In this document: in pieces, positions 5,256 through 10,644 of the stretch
Layout of the letters: each line of letters starts with the position of its first letter
How positions within the stretch are numbered: the first letter of the stretch is position 1
Assembly (NCBI GenBank): GCA_002392705.1
Contig: DGHP01000080.1
Span: 1 to 10,644, forward strand
Source: Lachnospiraceae bacterium UBA3845
GTDB taxonomy: Bacteria; Bacillota; Clostridia; Lachnospirales; Lachnospiraceae
Direction: 5' to 3'
DNA: 10,644 nt
Notes under the pieces: model-generated
Told to the model about the DNA's origin: nothing
The model's input: only the letters and a program-made list of their open reading frames with translations
Databases searched by the model: none
Position numbers and translations under genes: made by a program

Positions 5256-6275
5256 ATGACAAAGAAGTTTGTAAAAGGGTTCCTTATGACTGCGGCTCTC
5301 GCCGCCTTCACGGCATCCTGCACCTTCGCGGCGGATGCCGAACCGATGCGTATCGCCGCCCTGAAAGGCCCGACCGCCATGGGTATGGTGCAGATGATGG
5401 ACGCGGAAGATTCTGAGCGCGAATTTACCATCGCTTCCGCAGTAGATGAGATCCCGCCCATGATCGTGAAAGGCAGCGTTGACGTCGCTGCTGTTCCGGC
5501 CAACCTGGCTTCCGTCCTTTACAACAACACAGAGGGCGCGGTTGAAGTTCTGGCCATCAATACACTCGGCGTTCTGTATATCGTGGAAAACGGCGACAGC
5601 ATCAATTCCGTTGAAGATCTCCGCGGAAAGACCATTTACGCCAGCGGAAAAGGGGCCACTCCGGAATATGCTCTGGATTACATCCTGACCGGCAATGGCA
5701 TCGATCCCTCCGCGGACGTAACCATCGAATGGAAGAGCGAGCACGCAGAGTGCCTGGCAGCCCTTCTCGCTGCTGAAAACGGCGTTGCCCTGCTGCCCCA
5801 GCCCTTTGTCACCACCGCCCAGATGCAGAATGAAGGCATCCGCACCGCTCTGGATCTTACAGAGGAATGGGATGCCCTGCAGGAAGGCGCCGAGGCTCCG
5901 TCCGCCCTGCTTACCGGCGTAGTAATCGCCCGCCGCGAGTACGCGGAAACCCATCCGGAAGAGATCGACGCATTCCTTTCCGACTACGAGCAGTCCATCG
6001 CATTTGTCAATGAAGATACCGATGCCGCTGCTGCTCTTGTAGGCAAATTCGAGATCGTTCCTGAGCCTGTTGCCAAAAAGGCCCTCCCCGCCTGCAACAT
6101 CGCATTTATCTCCGGCGAAGAGATGCAGCAGAAGCTTTCCGGCTACCTTGCAGTCCTCGCGGAGCAGAACCCGGCAGCCGTCGGCGGACAGCTTCCGGCA
6201 GACGACTTCTACTATCTGTCCGGCAGCGCTTCGGATGCAGCAGCACAGACCGAAGCGGAAACCGAGGCGGAATAA
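5256..6275 (+). CDS. ABC importer substrate-binding protein (TauA/SsuA/NMT1-like)
   Basis: A 339-aa exported binding protein of the nitrate/sulfonate/taurine or NMT1/THI5-like superfamily (COG0715 type). Residues 1-26 form a signal sequence: Lys-rich start, hydrophobic core (about 9-20) and a Cys22 in T-A-S-C that could be a lipobox, although T at -3 is atypical and a signal peptidase I site after about residue 25-28 is the alternative. The mature part starts M-R-I-A-A-L-K-G-P-T and keeps family-typical segments D-V-A-A-V-P-A-N-L-A, L-R-G-K-T-I-Y-A-S-G-K-G-A-T-P-E and L-P-Q-P-F-V-T-T-A-Q. The C-terminus ends in an Ala/Glu/Thr-rich tail after S-G-S-A-S-D. ATG 5256 has AAGGAG 7 nt upstream; an earlier in-frame start at 5217 is rejected because it has none. 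It is the first gene of an operon with the fused permease-ATPase. The substrate is unknown; sulfonates, a thiamin precursor or another small anion are options the sequence does not decide. Confidence 0.88.
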   Translation: MTKKFVKGFLMTAALAAFTASCTFAADAEPMRIAALKGPTAMGMVQMMDAEDSEREFTIASAVDEIPPMIVKGSVDVAAVPANLASVLYNNTEGAVEVLAINTLGVLYIVENGDSINSVEDLRGKTIYASGKGATPEYALDYILTGNGIDPSADVTIEWKSEHAECLAALLAAENGVALLPQPFVTTAQMQNEGIRTALDLTEEWDALQEGAEAPSALLTGVVIARREYAETHPEEIDAFLSDYEQSIAFVNEDTDAAAALVGKFEIVPEPVAKKALPACNIAFISGEEMQQKLSGYLAVLAEQNPAAVGGQLPADDFYYLSGSASDAAAQTEAETEAE

Positions 6276-6390
6276 GCCACATCAGAACCTGCTCCTGGAT
6301 CATCCGTGCCCCTGTGCGGACTACGCTCCGGCAGAGGCTGAATCCGAGGCTGAACAGGCCTCAGTAAAAAGATTAAGGACTATCCGTCAT

Positions 6391-7929
6391 ATGAGAGAAG
6401 AGAAATCCGCTCATATAACAAAAAACAGCCCGCAGATGTCCGCCCCTGTAAACAAGGGGGCGGCTTCCGGGCTTAAACGAAGCAGAACGAGGATCGCTCC
6501 ATGGGCGGTCCTCCTCTGGCTGTGCGTCTGGCAGCTGGCGAGCATGATCATCAACCAGCGCATCCTTCTGGTTTCGCCGGTCCGTGTCATTCTGCGGCTT
6601 ATTGAACTGATTCCCACGGAAGACTTTCTGGCATCTCTCCTTCATTCCCTGCTGCATATCACAGGAGGTTTTCTGGCCGCGCTCCTTACCGCCGGCCTGC
6701 TGGCCGCTCTGTCCGCCCGCTTCAAGGCCGCTGCAGAGCTCCTTGCGCCGCTGATGCTGGCGATCCGTACCATTCCGGTAGTCTCCTTCATCATCCTGGC
6801 CCTCTTCTTTTTCTCCTCCAGATATCTGGCGATCCTGATTTCTTTCCTGATGGGGCTCCCGATCATCTACCAGAACCTGCTTGAAGGAATCCGGCAGCTG
6901 AGGGACAGCCAGGAAAGCAGACAGCTCATGGAGATGAGCCGCCTGTTCCGGCTCAGTTCCTTCAGGCGGATGCGCTATATCATCCTCGGCCGGCTCATGC
7001 CCTATCTGCGGGCAGCCTGCAGCTCCGCCATCGGCCTTTGCTGGAAGGCAGGAGCCGCGGCAGAAGTCATCGGAATGCCCGACAGATCCATCGGCGAAAA
7101 GCTCCAGCAGGCAAAGATCTACCTGAATACTCCCGACCTTCTGGCCTGGACGCTCGTTCTGGTTCTTGTCAGCCTGAGCTTCGAAAAGATCTTTCTGAAG
7201 CTTCTCTCCATCGCAGAAAAAAAGACCCGGGTTATCCCCGGGAAAATTACAGATAAGAACGCAAAAGATCATTCCGAAGGCCGGCCTGTCGGCATCCGGA
7301 TCCGGAATCTGTCCAAATCTTTCGGCGGAAAGTCCGTGCTGGAAAACTTCAGCGCAGATCTTCCGGCTGGCAGCATAAGCGCCCTGATGGCGCCGTCCGG
7401 CAGCGGAAAAACAACCCTGCTGAATCTCATCGCGAGGCTGATGCCGGCAGATGACGGATCGATCGTCTTCGATACCGAAGAAAGCGGGAATGCCCATCCT
7501 GTCAGTTTCAGCGCCGGCAAAAATGACGACTGCCGCACCGTCAGTTTCAGCGCCGTTTTCCAGGAAGACCGTCTGCTGAACGAAATGACAGCGGAAAGCA
7601 ATGTCCGCCTGGTTAATCCATCCCTCAGCCTCTCCGACACCATTAACGCCATGGCTGAACTGGGACTTCGCGAAAGCACGCATCAGAGTGTCCGGGAACT
7701 CTCCGGTGGCATGAAGCGCAGAGTCGCGATTCTGCGGGCCGTACTGCATGATTCCGACATCCTGCTCCTCGACGAGCCCTTCCAGGGTCTTGACGAAGAA
7801 ACAAGAAAAACCGTTATCAGTTTTCTGCGAAAGAAGGCAGAAAACCGCACGGTTCTTCTCATTACCCATAACAAAGAGGACGCGGAAGACTGCGGGGCAG
7901 AGCAGATCCTGCATCTTCCCAGGGAATAA
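6391..7929 (+). CDS. Fused ABC importer permease-ATPase (SsuC-SsuB-like)
   Basis: A 512-aa protein joining two subunits that are normally separate. Residues about 36-272 form a BPD_transp_1-type permease with hydrophobic segments near 36-54, 85-108, 118-140, 145-160, 205-228 and 250-268; the cytoplasmic coupling (EAA-like) loop lies at about 174-206 and lacks the canonical E-A-A and Gly. A charged linker (about 273-300) leads to an ABC ATPase: Walker A A-P-S-G-S-G-K-T-T with Lys340, Q-loop V-F-Q-E-D near 389, signature L-S-G-G-M at 437-441, Walker B with Asp461-Glu462, and switch His493. No stop, ATG or GTG lies near the junction, so it is a true in-frame fusion. The protein would dimerise to give two permease and two ATPase units. 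ATG 6391 has AAGGA 11 nt upstream; the open frame extends further up but into non-protein-like sequence. The only partner seen is the binding protein 115 nt upstream. Confidence 0.88.
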   Translation: MREEKSAHITKNSPQMSAPVNKGAASGLKRSRTRIAPWAVLLWLCVWQLASMIINQRILLVSPVRVILRLIELIPTEDFLASLLHSLLHITGGFLAALLTAGLLAALSARFKAAAELLAPLMLAIRTIPVVSFIILALFFFSSRYLAILISFLMGLPIIYQNLLEGIRQLRDSQESRQLMEMSRLFRLSSFRRMRYIILGRLMPYLRAACSSAIGLCWKAGAAAEVIGMPDRSIGEKLQQAKIYLNTPDLLAWTLVLVLVSLSFEKIFLKLLSIAEKKTRVIPGKITDKNAKDHSEGRPVGIRIRNLSKSFGGKSVLENFSADLPAGSISALMAPSGSGKTTLLNLIARLMPADDGSIVFDTEESGNAHPVSFSAGKNDDCRTVSFSAVFQEDRLLNEMTAESNVRLVNPSLSLSDTINAMAELGLRESTHQSVRELSGGMKRRVAILRAVLHDSDILLLDEPFQGLDEETRKTVISFLRKKAENRTVLLITHNKEDAEDCGAEQILHLPRE

Positions 7930-7979
7930 AATGCTATATATACTTTTTAGCTGTTCAATAGTGCATATTATCCCTGCTA

Positions 7980-8267
7980 TCAGACCGCTATCGGATCTTC
8001 AACATCTTCCAAAGAATACAGATAATCCGGATCAATATCGATACATTCAGCCGGATCATTTTTCCCTGTCAAGTCCCAGGCAAGTGTATCATTCATTATC
8101 TTGCAGTTATTTATAAAGAAAGAAAGATCCTTTAGGCGTTGAAATACACCATCGTTTAGCTTCGGTCCGACATCGTAAGTCACTATCTTCCCATCACAAA
8201 AATATACGGTAACCGTATAATCTTCATGCGGAACCACCTGTATAATATCCGGCGTATAATCCATCAT
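7980..8267 (-). CDS. DUF2442 domain protein
   Basis: A 95-aa small soluble protein that fits DUF2442. The pattern is a V-x-V-x-F-x-D-G-K beta segment near residues 19-27 followed by L-K-D-L-S-F-F and a C-terminal A-W-D-L-T-G with D-P-A-E-C-I-D-I-D-P-D-x-L-Y. The family has no established biochemical role; its genes are typically found beside DUF4160 genes, and the pair is sometimes regarded as toxin-antitoxin-like. ATG 8267 (followed by a second ATG) has GAGGTGA 6 nt upstream. Its start is embedded in the end of a truncated DUF4160 frame (8224-8427), so the pair was translationally overlapped and the partner is now broken. It sits tail to tail with the ABC importer gene with only 50 nt between stops and no clear terminator. 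AT-rich composition supports an accessory origin. Confidence 0.75.
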   Translation of the reverse strand: MMDYTPDIIQVVPHEDYTVTVYFCDGKIVTYDVGPKLNDGVFQRLKDLSFFINNCKIMNDTLAWDLTGKNDPAECIDIDPDYLYSLEDVEDPIAV

Positions 8268-8427
8268 GAGCTATCACCTCTCTTCTTACATCAGGGGGTG
8301 CTATCTTAACTAACGGACGATTATCTTTTGCCAGTTCCCAATCCTGCATTAATTCGTCCCGATGTATCTCAGTCCAGGCCATAACGAATTTCAACTGTCT
8401 TGCTGGAAAAGCTCCTCTTAGGACTCG
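8224..8427 (-). pseudogene. C-terminal remnant of a DUF4160 gene
   Basis: A 67-codon open stretch with no start, beginning after an in-frame TGA (8428-8430) and ending in a TGA inside the DUF2442 gene. It reads G-A-F-P-A-R-Q-L-K-F-V-M-A-W, then E-I-H-R-D-E-L and D-W-E-L-A, which is the C-terminal part of DUF4160 proteins (usually 80-95 aa). The N-terminal part, with the family's typical N-P-P-H-F-H-A motif, is absent from all frames upstream. The break coincides with the palindrome cluster at 8469-8586, so insertion or deletion there probably removed the 5' end. An internal ATG could still start a shorter peptide. The frame overlaps the DUF2442 gene by 44 nt. Confidence 0.65.
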
Positions 8428-8468
8428 TCATTTAATTATATCCACCAGTATCTTCTGACCATTATAAT

Positions 8469-8586
8469 CTGCATGGAAATATAGCTGTCTTTATGCAGAA
8501 AGTCAACTTTTACTGCACAAAGCTTCTTCCTTTTTCATGCAGATAACTCGACGCAGATGCATAAAATTCTGGTAGTCTTTATGCAG
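8469..8586. repeat. Cluster of CTGCAT/ATGCAG palindromes
   Basis: The 12-mer GTCTTTATGCAG occurs twice, at 8487-8498 and 8575-8586, and a near copy (TTTCATGCAGA) lies at 8533-8543. Each full copy is the right arm of an inverted repeat: CTGCAT at 8469-8474 with ATGCAG at 8493-8498, and a perfect 8-bp TGCATAAA (8558-8565) with TTTATGCA (8578-8585) around a 12-nt loop. The 8428-8598 gap holds no gene. The cluster may be a small repetitive element, a row of regulator sites, or both; the first copy lies inside a promoter spacer. Confidence 0.6.
8478..8506 (-). promoter_or_regulatory. Promoter ahead of the DUF4160 remnant and DUF2442
   Basis: On the minus strand -35 TTGACT (8501-8506), a 17-nt spacer and -10 TATATT (8478-8483). 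The spacer contains one copy of the CTGCATAAAGAC motif and the promoter overlaps the inverted repeat 8469-8498, so a protein bound to that palindrome would block it. It probably still drives the DUF2442 gene. Confidence 0.6.
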
Positions 8587-8598
8587 ACTATCTTCCCA

Positions 8599-9882
8599 TC
8601 ACAGTTCCACCCTGACTCCGCAGCAGTCCAGCAGAAACTCACAGAACACTGAGTTTGCCCAGGAGAACCAGGGCCGCGTATACTTCTCCGGATCATCCAC
8701 ATCGACGCCCTCGTGCATCATGCCTGTGCCGGCGTCACCCTTCTCGAGCATGGCAAGAATCTCTTCTTTTTCCGCCTGATCAACAGAGGTCAATCCCTGC
8801 ATGCACAGAGCGATATCCCATACATAGCGGCTGGGCGTATGCGGGCTCCCGATTCCCTTCAGCACCTTTCCGGAATAATAGAAGGGGTTGCTGTCTGAAA
8901 GGATCCATTTTCTGGTGCTCAGATAAGCAGGATCCGTCTTGTCGCAGTAGCCGATATAGGGCATGGAAAGAAGGCTCGGCAGATTCGCGTCATCCATCAG
9001 ATTATACTGTCCGAAGCCGTCCACCTCGTAAGCGCAGACCTTCTCCTCAATTCCCGGAAGATAGGCATATTCCCGGATCGACTGATCCACTTCCTCCGCA
9101 AGACCGGCCGCGTCCGCCGCCAGCGCCTCATCCTGATATACTTCCCGGGCGATCTGCGCAATATTCCGCAGTACAACACAGGCAAGCATGTTGGATGGAA
9201 TCAGATATCCGTAGACGCAGGCGTCGTCGCTCGGACGGAAACCGGACCAGATCAGGCCGGTATTCCCCTTCACCAGCGCGCCTTTTCCGCCCCTGGAGAG
9301 GGTGTCGGTAAAGAAGCAGTCCTCCCGCTCAAAGGTATAGGATGACTTTTTCTCATGATCCTGCTCAGTCCTGAAAACGCTTATAATCAGCCGGACCGCA
9401 TCCAGCCAGCGCTGGCTGAACTGCCTGGTACAGCCTGTATTCTTCCAGAGAAGATACGACAGCTGGACAGGGAAGCAGAGGGAGTCAATCTCGTATTTGC
9501 GCTCCCAGAGATAAGGTTTCATTACCGTGAGATCCACCCGCCAGCAGGAATGCCCGTCATCATTGAAGGCATTGGCGTAGGGATCATAGAGGATGCATTC
9601 CATCTGTTTGTCCACCAGCTTCACGAGGATCTCCATGATCTTCGGATCGCTCTCCGCAAAAAGGATAAACGGCCGCAGCTGGCAGGAAGAGTCCCGCAGC
9701 CACATCGCCGGAATATCCCCCGTAATCACAAATACCGAGCCGTCCGGCTTAATCCGGATCGTGCGGTCCAGCGTATCGCTGATGCACTTCTCAAACATCT
9801 CCGGCAGTCTGCTTCCCTCAGGGAAAGACTCCCGGACAAGCGCGACTGCATCCTGCATAGTAAATGGTTTTTCTTTGCTCAT
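8599..9882 (-). CDS. GH125 exo-alpha-1,6-mannosidase
   Basis: A 427-aa (alpha/alpha)6-barrel glycoside hydrolase of family GH125, metal-independent inverting enzymes that release mannose from non-reducing alpha-1,6-linked ends, for example in N-glycans. Family landmarks are P-A-M-W-L-R-D-S-S at 58-66, W-R-V-D-L near 114-118, W-S-G-F-R-P-S-D-D at 212-220, L-M-D-D-A-N-L-P-S-L-L at 295-305 and H-E-G-V-D-V at 390-395, then W-F-S-W-A-N. Asp220 and Glu391 line up with the catalytic acid and base described for the pneumococcal enzyme (Asp220/Glu393). There is no signal peptide, so it acts in the cytoplasm on imported oligosaccharides. ATG 9882 has GGGAGGA about 6 nt upstream; an earlier in-frame ATG at 9978 lies upstream of the predicted promoter's start site and is rejected. 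It has its own promoter and a palindromic operator, so substrate-dependent repression is likely. It shares direction with the isomerase gene upstream. Confidence 0.93.
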   Translation of the reverse strand: MSKEKPFTMQDAVALVRESFPEGSRLPEMFEKCISDTLDRTIRIKPDGSVFVITGDIPAMWLRDSSCQLRPFILFAESDPKIMEILVKLVDKQMECILYDPYANAFNDDGHSCWRVDLTVMKPYLWERKYEIDSLCFPVQLSYLLWKNTGCTRQFSQRWLDAVRLIISVFRTEQDHEKKSSYTFEREDCFFTDTLSRGGKGALVKGNTGLIWSGFRPSDDACVYGYLIPSNMLACVVLRNIAQIAREVYQDEALAADAAGLAEEVDQSIREYAYLPGIEEKVCAYEVDGFGQYNLMDDANLPSLLSMPYIGYCDKTDPAYLSTRKWILSDSNPFYYSGKVLKGIGSPHTPSRYVWDIALCMQGLTSVDQAEKEEILAMLEKGDAGTGMMHEGVDVDDPEKYTRPWFSWANSVFCEFLLDCCGVRVEL

Positions 9883-9930
9883 GACTCTTCCTCCCTGCGG
9901 CAGCTTTCCGATGCCATTAAAAACTCTTTG

Positions 9931-9945
9931 GTTTTGCCGCAAAAC
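9931..9945 (-). promoter_or_regulatory. 15-bp palindromic operator at the GH125 promoter
   Basis: On the minus strand GTTTTGC-G-GCAAAAC is a perfect inverted repeat (7-bp arms, 1-nt centre), with partial symmetry further out. It lies just after the -10 box and overlaps the predicted transcription start near 9943, the classical place for a repressor site. Size and symmetry suit a LacI- or GntR-type sugar regulator; the regulator gene is not in this window. It does not match the CcpA cre consensus well. Confidence 0.6.
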
Positions 9946-9949
9946 GCAA

Positions 9950-9978
9950 TTAATACTATGCCCATGCCCGTTTGTCAA
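9950..9978 (-). promoter_or_regulatory. Sigma-A promoter of the GH125 gene
   Basis: On the minus strand a perfect -35 TTGACA (9973-9978), a 17-nt spacer and -10 TATTAA (9950-9955). The start should be near 9943, giving a leader of about 60 nt. It begins 12 nt after the stop of the upstream isomerase gene, so the mannosidase can be expressed separately from it. Confidence 0.75.
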
Positions 9979-9990
9979 TAAGCGAAAGGG

Positions 9991-10644
9991 TCAGATCAGT
10001 CTGTCCAGAATCTCTTTTCCGCGGATAATGTCCCGCGCCTGCTCCTCGCCGCTGATCTCCCGTTCAATCGTGATATCCCCGTCATATCCGCACTCTTTCA
10101 GCCGCGCGATAAAACGCGGAAAGTCCACCTTTCCTTCTCCGATCGGAACCTCCTGCCCGAGTTCTCTCCCGTCGGTCGGATACAGGCCGTCCTTCCCGTG
10201 AACGCCCCGCACATATTTACCGAACACATCCAGCGCATCCACAGGATTCGCCTTCCCGTACATGATCAGATTCGCCGGATCCAGATTGATTCCCACATTC
10301 TCCATTCCGATATCCTGAATGGCCCTAAGAAGGGTGACCGGCGTCTCCTGCCCGGTCTCGAAGAGGAAATACTGGCCGTTCCGAGCGCATTTGCCCACGA
10401 TATGCTTCAGTGCCGTGATCACCTTCGGATACTGCTCGTCATAAGGATTTTCCGGCATATAGCCCACATGCGTGATCAGATCCGTGACTCCGATCTTCGC
10501 GGCAAAATCCGATCCCTCCTCCAGCATCTGCAGGCGCTGGAAACGATATGCTTCCGGAACCAGGCCGAGGGTCAGCTGGCCCTCATAAAAATTCCACCAG
10601 CGCGGGCCGTCCCACCCGCACCAGAAAGCGGTGATCTCAACCCC
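9991..10644 (-). CDS. Sugar phosphate isomerase/epimerase (AP endonuclease 2-type TIM barrel), partial
   Basis: The C-terminal 217 residues of a TIM-barrel protein of the xylose isomerase-like/AP_endonuc_2 superfamily; the 5' end is beyond the window, and the frame is open to the last base. Metal-ligand-type positions are visible in order: F-E-T-G-Q-E-T-P-V-T-L-L, G-I-N-L-D-P-A-N-L, V-R-G-V-H-G-K-D and I-T-I-E-R-E-I, the Glu/Asp/His/Glu set expected for a divalent metal site. The segment A-F-W-C-G-W-D-G-P-R-W-W at the window edge belongs to the substrate-facing part of this subgroup. The exact substrate cannot be assigned; relatives act on inosose, hydroxypyruvate, ketohexoses or sugar phosphates. 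Its position upstream of a GH125 mannosidase in the same direction suggests a carbohydrate-use cluster (inference). Confidence 0.85.
   Translation of the reverse strand, partial: GVEITAFWCGWDGPRWWNFYEGQLTLGLVPEAYRFQRLQMLEEGSDFAAKIGVTDLITHVGYMPENPYDEQYPKVITALKHIVGKCARNGQYFLFETGQETPVTLLRAIQDIGMENVGINLDPANLIMYGKANPVDALDVFGKYVRGVHGKDGLYPTDGRELGQEVPIGEGKVDFPRFIARLKECGYDGDITIEREISGEEQARDIIRGKEILDRLI

Noticed and set aside
6070..6390. Upstream extension of the permease-ATPase frame
   Set aside because: The extension overlaps the binding-protein gene in another frame and reads as low-complexity Ser/Arg/Pro sequence; ATG 6391 is the only start with a ribosome binding site.
7203..7260. CCCGGG-TTATC-CCCGGG hairpin in the fusion linker as a terminator between two genes
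   Set aside because: It lies inside an uninterrupted reading frame, is followed by GAAAATT rather than a T-tract, and no start codon or ribosome binding site for a separate ATPase follows.

Overview
The window looks like a chromosomal segment of a Gram-positive anaerobe of the class Clostridia, probably a Lachnospiraceae-like gut bacterium. This rests on strong AGGAG ribosome binding sites, sigma-A promoters of the TTGACA/TATAAT type, and the family flavour of the proteins; no rRNA or marker gene is present, so it is an inference. GC-rich housekeeping and metabolic genes (1351-7929 and 8599-10644) are interrupted by two visibly AT-richer accessory patches (1-1350 and 7930-8598).

Left patch (1-1350), all on the minus strand: a 97-aa orphan protein gene preceded by a possible gene remnant; then a promoter, a ~167-nt structured transcript and an intrinsic terminator that together look like a free-standing small RNA or an attenuated leader; then a PBECR4-type nuclease-domain gene starting just behind that terminator.

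Minus-strand core (1351-5014): a sigma-A promoter drives ilvB (acetolactate synthase catalytic subunit), ilvN (ACT-domain regulatory subunit) and gpsA (glycerol-3-phosphate dehydrogenase), closed by an intrinsic terminator. The two intergenic gaps carry different tandem repeats, a six-unit ~28-bp array and a two-unit 55-bp-period array, whose units fold into hairpins with compensatory changes. A second promoter faces the other way, and its -35 box overlaps that of the ilv promoter.

Plus-strand core (5008-7929): a long structured leader, a TauA/SsuA/NMT1-type substrate-binding protein, and a single polypeptide that fuses the permease and ATPase of the same ABC importer. The substrate cannot be read from the sequence.

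Right side (7930-10644), minus strand: a DUF2442 gene overlapped by the C-terminal remnant of a DUF4160 gene, behind a good promoter embedded in a cluster of CTGCAT/ATGCAG palindromes; a GH125 exo-alpha-mannosidase gene with its own promoter and a 15-bp palindromic operator at the predicted transcription start; and the 3' part of a sugar phosphate isomerase/epimerase gene running off the window. The last two suggest use of mannose-containing glycans. The most noteworthy unexplained items are the candidate RNA at 711-877, the two intergenic repeat arrays, and the permease-ATPase fusion.
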